A program made the position numbers and the translations under genes. Positions 1 to 8,575 of a stretch of 64,000 nt of DNA are shown here, in pieces. Origin of the DNA: Clostridium swellfunianum (GTDB taxonomy: Bacteria; Bacillota; Clostridia; Clostridiales; Clostridiaceae); NCBI RefSeq assembly GCF_023656515.1, contig NZ_JAMOFV010000006.1:1153354-1217353 (forward strand), given 5' to 3'. The stretch's first letter is position 1; every line of letters begins with the position of its first letter. Under the pieces are notes generated by a model. The model was not told the origin of the DNA. It was given only the letters and a program-made list of their open reading frames with translations, and did not search any database.

Positions 1-73
1 CTTTTATATATTTCAGCTGCTTTTGTGCTAACATATTTTGAGGCAGCCCCTTTAAGCTTGTTTCCCTATACTT

Positions 74-1741
74 TTAAGCTTGAAGCTTTTGGAAGGTTTT
101 GATTCCATATGTGCTTAGAATATAGTATAGAATTATATCTACTACAGCAAAAGCACCTGCAAGAATTCCAAAGGAAATCCAAATATTGAACCCCAGCTTT
201 ATGATGCCAAACACGGTTGCACCGCCTATAGCAAAGCCAAGAAACATTACTATAAGAACATTCATATTTTGCTTAACAGCTCTTTGCTCATTATCCCATT
301 GAAGCTTTGGAAAGCTTAAATCTACTAGTAGCCCTATAAAGGCATCAAAGATTGTTATTAAAATTCCTAAAACAACAACTTGAACTAACAAGTAAACTGG
401 TGGAATTATTATTACCATTGCTGCAACTATCATAAGACCTATACCAATAAGGTTTAGCAATATTGATGATAAAGCTTTTGCAATTAACTGCTTTTTATAG
501 CTTATTGGCAAGTATTTGCACACAAATATGTTTTGACCCTCTCTTGATATTGCAGTACAGGATGTTGGATTAGCAACTGCTATAAACATCATAATACCAA
601 AGGCAGCTGCAATTATAAATCCTGGAAGATTACCTGCATTTACTACTGCTCTCACTTCCTTTAAGCCTTGCATCGCATCAGGCTGAGAAAAAATAGGTAC
701 CATTAGAATAACAGGAAACAAGAAACTTATAAGCACACAATTCATGAAATAAGCAGGCGTTCTAAATAGAATTCTTAATTCCTTAAACAAATATGATTTA
801 ATTGCTGAACTTTGTGTTGTGCTTTCTTCAAATTCTTCACTGCTTAGCTTCTTTCTTTTCGAGGAGGATTGTGTGATTCCTATTACTCCCTTGAAATAGA
901 GAGCTTCGCCAAGTACTAACAGTATTAGTAAAAATGCTATAGTAATAACCAAGAATAAAAGAATATTTATTAACCCCTTTAGTTCTCCGCTAAAAACAAG
1001 CGCATTAACTGCTAGCTTCGCACTAGGAATGAAGCTTGACATTGTATTCACTAGAGAATTATTGCCTTGAGCCATAAGCATCAGAAGCTGCTCTGGATCT
1101 TGGTTATTTGCTCCTAGTCTTTGGAAAAATATATTTATGCCTACTGATAGGATAATTACAAATATACCTGCAACGGTATTAAATAAATCCTTGTTTTTAG
1201 CAAAAGGAGTAAATCTCATTATAACCATGGTTATAAAAGCTGCAATAACAAGCGGCACAACAGGAAGAGTTAAAAATACCAAAATCGCGTATAAATAATA
1301 AACTACTCCTGCTTTACTCATAACTCCGAAGGTAATCATTATTGGGAGCAAGAATACAAGCTCAGTCAAATATTCATAAATTGCTACTACTGTAAACTTA
1401 GCCCCAAGTATTGTTGAAGGCTTTAAAGGCAAAGGCAGCAGCTTCTCTATGTCCATTGAGAAATAAAAAGTGGACATAACATAGAATATACCGAAAATAA
1501 ATATTACTAATGAAGCCGCTGAAACTCCAAGCACAAGTATAAAACCTTCCTGATTCATGCTTACAAGAGAACCATAGGAACCAGCTGCCATTGCTACAAA
1601 ACCTGCAACCATAGGAAGGAAGGCAACTGCCATAAGTACTAAAAGAGCTATAGTTTTAGGGAGCTTTTTCTTATCCTTTTGTACTAAAGCTTCTCCTGTA
1701 TTCTTTAGTAGAACCTTAGTTAATGCAAAAAACTTATTCAT
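74..1741 (-). CDS. ABC-2 type exporter, large membrane subunit
   Basis: This 555-residue protein is almost entirely hydrophobic, with about a dozen membrane segments in two groups separated by a charged cytoplasmic stretch near residues 290-315. That is the layout of large ABC-2 permeases that pair with a single ATPase. Its start codon overlaps the end of the ATPase gene by 8 bp, so the two are translationally coupled and should form one exporter. The substrate cannot be read from the sequence; relatives are often linked to antibiotic or peptide export or to sporulating cells. No signal peptide or extra domain is seen. The family call is firm, the substrate unknown. Confidence 0.8.
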   Translation of the reverse strand: MNKFFALTKVLLKNTGEALVQKDKKKLPKTIALLVLMAVAFLPMVAGFVAMAAGSYGSLVSMNQEGFILVLGVSAASLVIFIFGIFYVMSTFYFSMDIEKLLPLPLKPSTILGAKFTVVAIYEYLTELVFLLPIMITFGVMSKAGVVYYLYAILVFLTLPVVPLVIAAFITMVIMRFTPFAKNKDLFNTVAGIFVIILSVGINIFFQRLGANNQDPEQLLMLMAQGNNSLVNTMSSFIPSAKLAVNALVFSGELKGLINILLFLVITIAFLLILLVLGEALYFKGVIGITQSSSKRKKLSSEEFEESTTQSSAIKSYLFKELRILFRTPAYFMNCVLISFLFPVILMVPIFSQPDAMQGLKEVRAVVNAGNLPGFIIAAAFGIMMFIAVANPTSCTAISREGQNIFVCKYLPISYKKQLIAKALSSILLNLIGIGLMIVAAMVIIIPPVYLLVQVVVLGILITIFDAFIGLLVDLSFPKLQWDNEQRAVKQNMNVLIVMFLGFAIGGATVFGIIKLGFNIWISFGILAGAFAVVDIILYYILSTYGIKTFQKLQA

Positions 1742-2459
1742 TTTCTGTCAACTCCAAGAACATATTCTCAAGTGAACCATTGGATTTAAAGTGCTCCCTC
1801 ATCTCTTCCAATGTGCCGCTGAATAGAATATTGCCTTTATTTATTATAGCAACCTTGTCGCAAATTTTTTCTGCCACTTCAAGCACGTGAGTTGAAAAAA
1901 ATACAGTCTTTCCACTTGAAGCATGTTCTCTCATCATTTCCTTTAATGTGTATGAAGCTTTTGGATCTAAGCCTGTTAGAGGTTCATCTAAAATCCATAC
2001 AGAAGGATCATGAACTAATGCACCCATAAGTACAATCTTTTGTCTCATTCCATGAGAATAACTTTGAATTTTATCCCCTAAAGCATCCGCAAGTTCAAAT
2101 CTTTTGGCTAGGTTTTGAATTCTCTCTTTTCTAACTTCCTTGGGCACATCGTACATATCTGCCATGAAGTTTAGATACTCAACTCCCTTGAGTCTTAGAA
2201 ACATATCAGGACTATCTGGAACATAGGCAAACTGTTTTTTAGCTTCAAGAGGCTTATCCTTTATGCTTATGCCATTTACCTTTATGTCTCCGCCGTCTGG
2301 ATTAAGTATACCTGTAATCATTTTTATTGTGGTACTTTTCCCAGCACCGTTTGGTCCCAAAAATCCGAATATCATTCCTTCCGGGATATTCAGGCTTAAG
2401 CTGTCTACTGCTTTGATAGAGCCGTTATAGCTTTTGCTTACATTATTAATTTCTATCAT
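1734..2459 (-). CDS. ABC transporter ATP-binding subunit
   Basis: This is a 241-residue nucleotide-binding subunit. Walker A is GPNGAGKST near residue 36, the signature is a variant (YSHGMRQK), and Walker B is VWILDEPLTGLD, with the catalytic Glu present. The switch His lies in FFSTHVLEVAEK. It powers the ABC-2 permease encoded immediately downstream, with which it overlaps by 8 bp. The short C-terminus lacks an extra regulatory domain. Upstream is a stretch resembling one copy of the 45-bp leader repeat described elsewhere in the window. The direction of transport is inferred to be export from the ABC-2 partner and the absence of a binding protein. Confidence 0.9.
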   Translation of the reverse strand: MIEINNVSKSYNGSIKAVDSLSLNIPEGMIFGFLGPNGAGKSTTIKMITGILNPDGGDIKVNGISIKDKPLEAKKQFAYVPDSPDMFLRLKGVEYLNFMADMYDVPKEVRKERIQNLAKRFELADALGDKIQSYSHGMRQKIVLMGALVHDPSVWILDEPLTGLDPKASYTLKEMMREHASSGKTVFFSTHVLEVAEKICDKVAIINKGNILFSGTLEEMREHFKSNGSLENMFLELTENE

Positions 2460-2488
2460 TTCTATTCCCCCTTGTTTTTTCTTCTTAG

Positions 2489-2511
2489 CACGTAAAGATT
2501 ATTAATTCTTG
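2489..2511 (-). repeat. Degenerate single copy of 45-bp leader repeat (possible)
   Basis: The stretch shares the 16 bases CGTAAAGATTATTAAT with the stem-loop part of the tandem units at 7349-7483, and then diverges. It lies about 30 bp upstream of the ABC ATPase start, the same relative place as in the other two loci, but the Shine-Dalgarno part is not conserved. It could be a decayed copy or chance similarity in AT-rich DNA. Confidence 0.35.
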
Positions 2512-2691
2512 CATGCCTTAAGTTGTTTGTGCAAAATTTAACAACTATGTAATAATTATATACCGCTATAGTATTAGTTTCAAGTTATCCTAATCATTGT
2601 TATATGTTATTTAATAACTCTTTTAAGCATATTATAAAACTTTAAATACTTTATCTCCTTCTATCTTAAATTATCTCCCTTTATCTCAACT

Positions 2692-3225
2692 TTAAAACAT
2701 TATTCTAGTTAAAGTTATTGCCATAATTACAGCTGTTATATCAGCTAAAATTGCCGCCCAAAGCGTGTGCCTGATTTTTTTTATATTTACTGCGCCAAAA
2801 TAAACAGTAAGAGTATAAAAAATTGTTTCTGTTGTACCCATAATTACCGAGGACAATCTTCCAATAAAGCTATCTGGCCCATGCTTTATAAGAATATCTG
2901 AAAGCACACCTAAGGCACCACTACCCGATAAAGGCTTTATCAATACTAAGGGAACTACTTCAGGTGGAAGTCCTATTAGTTTTACTGCAGGCTTTACTAA
3001 AGCTATAAAATAGTCTAATGCTTTAGATTCTCTAAATACAGCTATGGCAACAAGCATTGCCAAAAGAAACGGAAAAATTCTTAGACATATAGTTAACCCT
3101 TCCTTAGCCCCTTCAACAAAACATTCATAGACTTTAACCTTCTTTACCATGCCGTAAACTACTATAGCCATTATTATTAACGCAATTATGGATGTAAGCA
3201 GATAGTTTCCTAACCAACTAAGCAT
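2692..3225 (-). CDS. spmB: Spore maturation protein B
   Basis: This 177-residue polytopic membrane protein carries the nucleoside-recognition (Gate) fold with the typical SpmB segments PFLLAMLVAIAVFRES and LIKPLSGSGALGVLSDI. In Bacillus, SpmA and SpmB are needed for spore core dehydration; they have been proposed to act in the spore membranes. It sits 13 bp downstream of spmA on the same strand, so the two form an operon. Length and motifs match the family with no deletion. Its presence is direct evidence that the host forms endospores. Confidence 0.93.
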   Translation of the reverse strand: MLSWLGNYLLTSIIALIIMAIVVYGMVKKVKVYECFVEGAKEGLTICLRIFPFLLAMLVAIAVFRESKALDYFIALVKPAVKLIGLPPEVVPLVLIKPLSGSGALGVLSDILIKHGPDSFIGRLSSVIMGTTETIFYTLTVYFGAVNIKKIRHTLWAAILADITAVIMAITLTRIMF

Positions 3226-3238
3226 ATCAATCTCCCTC

Positions 3239-3814
3239 CTAAAAATATCTTTGCAGTATTTTGCAGTATATTACTCCCATAACAGCTGCCACAGTAGTAG
3301 CAAGTATGGCAGGAATGATTATTTCTCCTGGATTTGCAGCACCGCTTGCTGCTCTAACTGAAATTACTGTAGTAGGAACAAGCTGTATACAAGCAGCGTT
3401 GAGAACTAAAAATAAAGACATATCGTTGCTGGCTCTTCCTTTTTCAGGGTTAAGCCTATCCATTTCTTCCATTGCCTTTATACCAAAGGGGGTTGCTGCA
3501 TTAGAAAGTCCCATCATATTTGCAGTAAGATTCATCACTATAGCGCCCATAGCTTTCTCATCTCTAGCTGCATCTTTAAAAATAAGCCCTAGTATAGGTC
3601 TAAGAAGCTTGGCTAATTTTTCAGTAAGCCCACTTTTCTCGGCAATTCTCATAACACCGCACCAAATACACATTAGTCCTGCGAGTTTAATAATAAACTC
3701 AACTGTTGATCCAGCACTAGTGACTACAGCTTTTGAAACCAAATCTCCTCTACCGGTAAGTACTCCAACTCCTATGCCGCAAACTAAGATAATAAACCAA
3801 ATTACATTAATCAT
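3239..3814 (-). CDS. spmA: Spore maturation protein A
   Basis: This Gate-domain membrane protein of 191 residues contains the SpmA hallmark MNLTANMMGLSNAATPFGIKAM. The reading frame is open six codons further upstream, but GGGAGGAGAG lies inside that extension, 5-6 bases before the ATG at 3814, so the shorter start is chosen. It is the first gene of the spmAB pair; both proteins act in spore dehydration and heat resistance in Bacillus. The region upstream carries a 38-bp near-perfect hairpin (3841-3878) that would lie in or next to the promoter or 5' leader. Confidence 0.93.
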   Translation of the reverse strand: MINVIWFIILVCGIGVGVLTGRGDLVSKAVVTSAGSTVEFIIKLAGLMCIWCGVMRIAEKSGLTEKLAKLLRPILGLIFKDAARDEKAMGAIVMNLTANMMGLSNAATPFGIKAMEEMDRLNPEKGRASNDMSLFLVLNAACIQLVPTTVISVRAASGAANPGEIIIPAILATTVAAVMGVIYCKILQRYF

Positions 3815-3840
3815 CTTTTTCTCTCCTCCCAATAAAAATG

Positions 3841-3878
3841 AGAATATAAGAATATAAGAAGTTATATTCTTATATTCT
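3841..3878. repeat. Inverted repeat, 17-bp arms, AGAATATAAGAATATAA family
   Basis: The arms AGAATATAAGAATATAA and its exact complement are separated by GAAG. An almost identical hairpin, with one G-U pair, occurs at 37507-37544. Here it lies between the divergently read spmA and the small zinc-ribbon gene, so it is not an obvious terminator; it could be an operator, a transcript stem-loop or a small dispersed repeat. Confidence 0.7.
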
Positions 3879-4001
3879 TAAGTATTATAGATATCTATGA
3901 AAAGCCACATTTATTTATATGTTAGAAGATGCATAGTCTTGCATTTAATTTTATATAATGATACCATTTAAGAATATAGAGGCTTAAGCTGGAGGATAAA
4001 A

Positions 4002-4235
4002 ATGACTGTTAGAGATATAATGAAATATATCGAAAGCGAATTTAAGATTATCAATCACACTCCCTGTGAAATATGCGGAGGCGATTACTTTGCTGAAGAT
4101 ACACATATTGCTATAATAGATGATGTTCCGTACGACCTATGTACATGTACTTGTTCAAACTGTGGGCATGAAAAGACTTTTGAATTCTCTGCTCCATTTT
4201 TAGAAAATAAACAATCAAGAAAGAATTTGAACTAA
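4002..4235 (+). CDS. Small CxxC protein, probable zinc ribbon
   Basis: This 77-residue protein of unknown function has two cysteine pairs, CEIC near residue 22 and CTCTCSNC near residue 50, spaced as in a zinc ribbon. A good ribosome site (GGAGG) precedes the ATG by 8 bases. The following 61-residue ORF starts 14 bp later, and both end at a strong terminator, so they form a two-gene operon. The cysteines suggest metal binding; DNA, RNA or protein partners cannot be inferred. Confidence 0.75.
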   Translation: MTVRDIMKYIESEFKIINHTPCEICGGDYFAEDTHIAIIDDVPYDLCTCTCSNCGHEKTFEFSAPFLENKQSRKNLN

Positions 4236-4249
4236 AGGAAGGGAAACTA

Positions 4250-4435
4250 ATGAAGGAAGACAATTTAAAACTAGTTCACCAAGATATTGATGAAGCATTA
4301 GCTGCTATCGAAAACATGGAAGAGGATTTAAAAAACGAAACTCTTTCAACAGATGGGGTTAAGGAAAAATTCATGTTCCTTTCTCAAAAGCTCCAAGAGC
4401 TTGAAAATATTTTAAAAACTGAAGGAATAATATAA
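4250..4435 (+). CDS. Small acidic helical protein, unknown function
   Basis: The 61-residue product is almost entirely predicted helix with heptad-like leucines and many Glu/Lys residues (IDEALAAIENMEEDLKNE), so it is probably a short coiled coil. AAGGAAGGG precedes the ATG at normal spacing. It is the second gene of an operon with the CxxC protein and its stop codon abuts a perfect 15-bp terminator stem. I do not recognise a family. Confidence 0.7.
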   Translation: MKEDNLKLVHQDIDEALAAIENMEEDLKNETLSTDGVKEKFMFLSQKLQELENILKTEGII

Positions 4436-4474
4436 AATAATGCCTGAAGCAAATAGCTTCAGGCATTATTTTTA
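4436..4474. terminator. Bidirectional intrinsic terminator
   Basis: A perfect 15-bp stem (AATAATGCCTGAAGC and its complement) closes a 5-base loop, with T-rich sequence on the plus side and A-rich on the minus side. It serves the small operon at 4002-4435 and probably also the convergent GGDEF/EAL gene. Confidence 0.9.
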
Positions 4475-4477
4475 ATC

Positions 4478-6160
4478 TCAATTATATTTTGAAAGAATAA
4501 TCTCAAATTCTTCCTTAACAACAGGCTTACTAAATAGAAAGCCCTGCATCTCATAACAATTCTTTTCAATTAAAAAGCTGCTCTGCTCTTCTGTTTCAAC
4601 ACCCTCTGCAATTATTCCAAGCTTTAGTTTTTTAGCGATGTCTATAATAGCATCAATTATTGCACCATAGGCAGAGTTGCTGTTTATATCATTAATAAAC
4701 GACCTATCTATTTTAAGAGTATCCACTGGAATGTTTCTTAAATACTTTAAAGAGGAATAGCCTGTTCCAAAGTCGTCTAGAGCAATACTTATTCCCATCT
4801 CTTTAAGTTTCCTTAGATTCTTTACGATAAGCTCCATATTTTTCATAGCCATAGTTTCAGTAACTTCTAACTCCAAATACTCAGGATTTAGCCCTGTTTC
4901 TTTTAATATCTCATCTACTACCTCTTGAAGGTTATTTTCCTCAAATTGCCTAACAGAAAGATTTACAGCTACTCTCATAGGTGGATATCCTGAATCCTGC
5001 CAAAGTTTATTTTGTGCACAAGCATTTCTTAATACCCACTTTCCAATTGGGACTATAAGACCTGTTTCTTCAGCCAAGTCTATAAATTTTCCTGGCGGTA
5101 CAAGACCAAGCTTAGGACTTTTCCATCTTACTAAAGCTTCCATACCTACAAGCTTGCCAGTAAGCGCATTAAACTTAGGCTGATAATGCAGAACAAGCTC
5201 ATCATTTTCAAGAGCATGGTGAAGAGAATTTTCAATAACTATCTGCTCATAGGCTTCTTTGTTCATGCCAGTATTATAAAACTCATAATTATTTCTACCG
5301 CTATTTTTAACTCTATACATTGACATATCAGCATTCTTCATAAGAGTAACCGCATCTTCCCCGTGCTCTGGATAAATACTTATACCTATGCTAGTTGTTA
5401 TATGAATCTCAATACCATCAAGCTCAAAAGGAGTTTTAATAAGTTGTAAAATTTTATAAGCAAGCTCTGCAGCCTCTTCAGCGGCTTTAATATTTGATTG
5501 AATAAAAATAAATTCATCTCCACCAACCCTGGCAGTAAATACAGAATCATTTGTAAGGGTTTTGAATCTATCTGCAGCCTCCTTTAGGAGCTTGTCTCCA
5601 ATAAGATGTCCCATTGTATCATTAACCTTTTTATATCTATCCAAATCTATAAAAAGTACAGCTATCCTTTCCTCGTTAGCTTTTGCCTTATCTAAAGCCT
5701 TTATAATATATTCGCTAAAGTGCTTTTTATTAGGCAAATCAGTAACAGGATCATAATAGGCCAATTTATTAAGCTTCTCTTCTGATTTCTTTCTTTCAGA
5801 TATATCTCTAACTATATCTAATGAAATATACTTTCCATTAAATAGAGCTCCTTTAGAGCTTACTTCAACATAAAAGGTTGAACCATCTTTTCTTTTATGG
5901 ACAGCTTCAAAACGACTTTCCTCAGGAACATAATTATATTTACTTTCTCTTAAATCATTAATATTCATGCCCAAAAGCTCGCTATACTGATACCCATAAG
6001 CTTCTTCTGCAGCTTTGTTAGCTTCTAATATAGTTCCATCTTCTTTTATAAGAAGCATTATATCCCTTGCATTATCTTTAATAAATTCATACTTTAGAGC
6101 AATATCCCTTAGTCGTTTTATCTTATCCTCATCATCTGAAATCTCAATTTCATTATTCAT
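4478..6160 (-). CDS. PAS-GGDEF-EAL cyclic-di-GMP signalling protein
   Basis: This is a cytoplasmic protein of 560 residues. A PAS domain with PAC motif (residues about 15-130) is followed by a GGDEF domain with intact GGDEF signature and a complete EAL domain (EAL motif, EVTET, DDFGTGYSS, KIDRSFI, EGVE). Both diguanylate cyclase and phosphodiesterase activities are therefore possible. The usual RxxD inhibitory site before GGDEF is not seen. The frame extends six codons further, but AAAGGAGGAAG lies within that part and points to the ATG at 6160. No membrane segment is present, so the PAS domain probably senses an internal ligand or redox state. Confidence 0.93.
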   Translation of the reverse strand: MNNEIEISDDEDKIKRLRDIALKYEFIKDNARDIMLLIKEDGTILEANKAAEEAYGYQYSELLGMNINDLRESKYNYVPEESRFEAVHKRKDGSTFYVEVSSKGALFNGKYISLDIVRDISERKKSEEKLNKLAYYDPVTDLPNKKHFSEYIIKALDKAKANEERIAVLFIDLDRYKKVNDTMGHLIGDKLLKEAADRFKTLTNDSVFTARVGGDEFIFIQSNIKAAEEAAELAYKILQLIKTPFELDGIEIHITTSIGISIYPEHGEDAVTLMKNADMSMYRVKNSGRNNYEFYNTGMNKEAYEQIVIENSLHHALENDELVLHYQPKFNALTGKLVGMEALVRWKSPKLGLVPPGKFIDLAEETGLIVPIGKWVLRNACAQNKLWQDSGYPPMRVAVNLSVRQFEENNLQEVVDEILKETGLNPEYLELEVTETMAMKNMELIVKNLRKLKEMGISIALDDFGTGYSSLKYLRNIPVDTLKIDRSFINDINSNSAYGAIIDAIIDIAKKLKLGIIAEGVETEEQSSFLIEKNCYEMQGFLFSKPVVKEEFEIILSKYN

Positions 6161-6340
6161 CCACTTCCTCCTTTCCACATTATTAACACTATACTGCGAA
6201 ATATCTACATTTTTCGCACAGAGTATATTATTTTATCGGCTAATTTATCGATTTTCTTAAGTATAACTTTAACATTTTCATATATATTATAAGAATTTAG
6301 AGAAAGCATTACATATCTATTTTAAAATCTACTTAAATAT

Positions 6341-6391
6341 AAAAAATGAAGAACGAAAAACTTATTCAATTTTTCGTTCTTCATTTTTTAT
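6341..6391 (-). terminator. Terminator hairpin of the AATGAAGAA palindrome family
   Basis: Perfect 20-bp arms with a 9-base loop lie 13 bp beyond the rubrerythrin stop codon; A/T runs on both sides make it usable in either direction. Its core (AATGAAGAA...TTCTTCATT) recurs at 17068, 26256 and 27993. Confidence 0.88.
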
Positions 6392-6403
6392 ATTTAATAT
6401 ATT

Positions 6404-6946
6404 TTATGCAAAGTATCTATCTAAAAGGCCCTTAAACGCCTTTCCGTGTCTTGCTTCATCCTTAGCCATTTCATGTACTGTATCATGAACTGCATCATAG
6501 CCTAATTGCTTAGCTAAAGTTGCAAGTTCTTTCTTTCCTGCAGTTGCACCATTTTCAGCAATAACTCTCATTTCAAGATTCTTCTTTGTTGAATTTGTAA
6601 CTACTTCGCCAAGTAATTCGCAGAACTTAGCAGCATGCTCAGCTTCTTCATAAGCAGCCTTTTCGTAATACATTCCTACTTCTGGATAACCTTCTCTGTG
6701 GGCTTGTCTAGCCATTGCTAAATATAAACCTACTTCAAAGCACTCTCCATAAAGATTTTCCTTTAATCCAGCTATTACTCTCTCGTCTAAACCTTGAGCG
6801 ACTCCTACTCTATGTTCATCTGCCCAAACAAGTTCACCTGATTGCTCCTCAAATTTTTCTGCTGGAGCCTTACATACTGGACACTTTTCTGGTGCAGCCT
6901 CTCCTTCATAAATAAATCCACATACCTTACATACAAACTTTTTCAT
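6404..6946 (-). CDS. Reverse rubrerythrin
   Basis: The 180-residue protein begins with a rubredoxin-type iron site (CxxC near residues 6-9 and CPVC near 22-25) and continues with a ferritin-like di-iron domain ([34 protein letters not shown]). This order is the reverse of classical rubrerythrin and matches the reverse rubrerythrins of Clostridium, which reduce hydrogen peroxide and support oxygen tolerance with NADH-derived electrons. It is monocistronic, with a terminator just after the stop. The AT-rich upstream region contains dyad-like sequence that might bind PerR, but no convincing box could be fixed. Confidence 0.93.
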   Translation of the reverse strand: MKKFVCKVCGFIYEGEAAPEKCPVCKAPAEKFEEQSGELVWADEHRVGVAQGLDERVIAGLKENLYGECFEVGLYLAMARQAHREGYPEVGMYYEKAAYEEAEHAAKFCELLGEVVTNSTKKNLEMRVIAENGATAGKKELATLAKQLGYDAVHDTVHEMAKDEARHGKAFKGLLDRYFA

Positions 6947-7066
6947 TTTAAACCATCCTCCTAATAAATTAAATTCATTCCCTTTAAATAATTTATATTT
7001 ATAAATAATTATTTTCCCAACAATTAATATGATACCATTTTTTCCATTTATGTCAATAAGGAAAAT

Positions 7067-7098
7067 AAAAAAAGATTACCACATGGTAATCTTTTTTT
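7067..7098 (-). terminator. Terminator after glutaredoxin-like gene
   Basis: A 14-bp perfect stem (seven A residues then GATTACC) with a 4-base loop and an eight-T run lies 15 bp beyond the stop of the gene at 7113. It is symmetric and may work in both directions. Confidence 0.88.
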
Positions 7099-7112
7099 TA
7101 ATATACTATATT

Positions 7113-7340
7113 TTATAAACCTAGCAAGGAATCAATTTTTTCTTTATCGAAGCCAAGAACTGTGTCTCTCTCAATCTTTATAACAGGAACGCTCATAAAT
7201 CCCATACTCATTAGTTCTTTTCTATAGGTAGGTTCTTTAATATTTCTTTCTTCATAAGAGATTCCATTTTCCTTTAAATATTCCTTTGCCTGTCCGCAGT
7301 ATGTGCAGGTATTTGATGTGTAAACTATAACTTCTTTCAT
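7113..7340 (-). CDS. Glutaredoxin/NrdH-like thiol protein
   Basis: This 75-residue thioredoxin-fold protein has the active-site motif CTYC near residue 12 and the cis-proline motif SVPVI near residue 51. Small glutaredoxin-like proteins of this size reduce disulfides or act as NrdH-type donors; clostridia generally lack glutathione, so the electron source is probably thioredoxin reductase. The striking feature is upstream: three tandem 45-bp units, each with a hairpin and a Shine-Dalgarno, the last one supplying the ribosome site for this gene. It is not in an operon with a ribonucleotide reductase here. Confidence 0.88.
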   Translation of the reverse strand: MKEVIVYTSNTCTYCGQAKEYLKENGISYEERNIKEPTYRKELMSMGFMSVPVIKIERDTVLGFDKEKIDSLLGL

Positions 7341-7348
7341 TATATGTC

Positions 7349-7483
7349 CCTCCTGTATTCCTTTTTTGTACGTAAAGATTATTAATCTTTACGCCTCCTG
7401 TATTCCTTTTTTGTACATAAAGATTATCAATCTTTATGTCTCCTGTATTCTTTTTTTATACATAAAGACTAATAATCTTTATG
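7349..7483 (-). repeat. Three tandem 45-bp leader repeats (hairpin + Shine-Dalgarno)
   Basis: Units lie at 7349-7393, 7394-7438 and 7439-7483, with a decayed fourth start after that. Read on the minus strand each has a 10-bp stem-loop (CGTAAAGATT or CATAAAGATT with its complement), then TAC, an A-rich stretch and GGAATACAGGAGG or a close variant. Stem changes are compensated (CG...CG versus CA...TG; one G-U). The unit nearest the gene provides the ribosome site of the glutaredoxin-like gene. A related pair is at 18638-18727. The rest of 7484-7687 is AT-rich and I see only weak promoter-like sequence in it. Confidence 0.9.
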
Positions 7484-7687
7484 CCTCTTATATTAATTGT
7501 ATGCCATAATAATTACTAGTATCCATTACTTAAATAGTATTTAAGTAATAATAATTATTAATTAAATTGTACTCTATGGACAAATTGTTTGTCAATCAAA
7601 ATATAAGTTTGATTATGTTAACTTTTTTTATACAATAATATATACTAAGATAAGTTGATTATTTTAAGTCCTTAAGGAGTGATAAGC

Positions 7688-8455
7688 ATGGTTCATAAAA
7701 ATCCAATTATACATCATGATAAAAACGAAGAATTAAGAATAAATAAATTTATAAGCGAAAAAGGCATCTGCTCTAGAAGAGAAGCTGATAAGTTGATTGA
7801 AACTGGCAGAGTTACTATTAATGGCTTAAAAGCTCAAACAGGATCAAAAGTTAAATCTACCGATGAAGTAAGGGTTGATGGTAAGCTTCTATCTGAAAGA
7901 GAGAAACTTGTGTATATAGCATTAAACAAGCCTGTAGGCATAACCAGTACTACTGAACATAAAGTGAAAGGAAACATAGTAGATTTTATCAATTATCCAC
8001 AAAGAATTTTCCCAATTGGAAGACTTGATAAAGATTCTGAAGGCTTAATAATATTAACTAATGATGGAGATATAGTTAATAAAATACTTAGAGCAGGCAA
8101 CAATCACGACAAAGAATATATAGTAACAGTAGATAAGCCTATAACTTCTGAATTTATAAAAGGGATGTCCAGCGGAGTTAGTATCTTAGATACCATAACC
8201 AAGCCCTGCATAGTCACTAAGGAAGGAAAAAACACCTTTAGAATTATCCTTACTCAAGGATTAAACAGGCAAATAAGAAGAATGTGTGAGGTTTTTGGAT
8301 ATAAAGTAGTAAAGCTTAAAAGAATTAGAATTATGAATATACATCTAAAAGACTTATCCACAGGAAAGTGGAGATACCTCACAAAGGAAGAACTAGAAAC
8401 CTTGAATTCATTGATAACTTCATCTGTAAAAACTGAGGAGGCCTCAAAGCTTTAA
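7688..8455 (+). CDS. rluF: RsuA/RluB/RluF-family 23S rRNA pseudouridine synthase
   Basis: An N-terminal S4 RNA-binding domain ([20 protein letters not shown]) is followed by the catalytic domain with [10 protein letters not shown], whose Asp near residue 114 is the nucleophile, and [14 protein letters not shown]. The pattern best fits RluF/RluB-type enzymes acting on 23S rRNA. A GTG three codons upstream also opens the frame but touches the AAGGAG ribosome site, whereas the ATG at 7688 is 9 bases from it. The C-terminal tail is short. A DnaA-box 9-mer lies inside the coding sequence at 8354-8362. The exact rRNA position modified is inferred. Confidence 0.88.
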   Translation: MVHKNPIIHHDKNEELRINKFISEKGICSRREADKLIETGRVTINGLKAQTGSKVKSTDEVRVDGKLLSEREKLVYIALNKPVGITSTTEHKVKGNIVDFINYPQRIFPIGRLDKDSEGLIILTNDGDIVNKILRAGNNHDKEYIVTVDKPITSEFIKGMSSGVSILDTITKPCIVTKEGKNTFRIILTQGLNRQIRRMCEVFGYKVVKLKRIRIMNIHLKDLSTGKWRYLTKEELETLNSLITSSVKTEEASKL

Positions 8456-8469
8456 AGACATAATTCACA

Positions 8470-8478
8470 TTATCCACA
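8470..8478 (+). promoter_or_regulatory. DnaA-box 9-mer TTATCCACA
   Basis: This exact consensus DnaA box lies 15 bp after the pseudouridine synthase stop. Others are at 8354-8362 (inside that gene), 9255-9263, 9399-9407 and, inverted, 9412-9420. Function is inferred from the motif only. Confidence 0.5.
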
Positions 8479-8538
8479 GCCATTATGTTGATAACTTGTT
8501 ATTTTTAGATAATAAACTTTATTATTTGATGATTATTA

Positions 8539-8570
8539 AAAGACCTGGTGAAAAACACCAGGTCTTTGTC
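8539..8570. terminator. Bidirectional terminator
   Basis: A 12-bp perfect stem (AAAGACCTGGTG and complement) with an AAAAA loop separates the convergent pseudouridine synthase and lipoprotein genes. Confidence 0.88.
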
Positions 8571-8575
8571 TTATA

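Noticed and set aside
1-60. Possible start of another minus-strand gene (ATG at 34) or the arm of a large TTTTGAGGCAGCCCC-type palindrome
   Set aside because: Only 34 bases of a possible ORF lie inside the window and the fold-back partner would be outside it, so neither reading can be supported.
3261-3857. 198-codon plus-strand ORF opposite spmA
   Set aside because: It is an antisense shadow of spmA, with no ribosome site and protein composition typical of a reversed membrane protein.
6947-7066. PerR box upstream of the reverse rubrerythrin gene
   Set aside because: The region is AT-rich with partial dyads, but no site close enough to the TTATAATNATTATAA consensus could be fixed.
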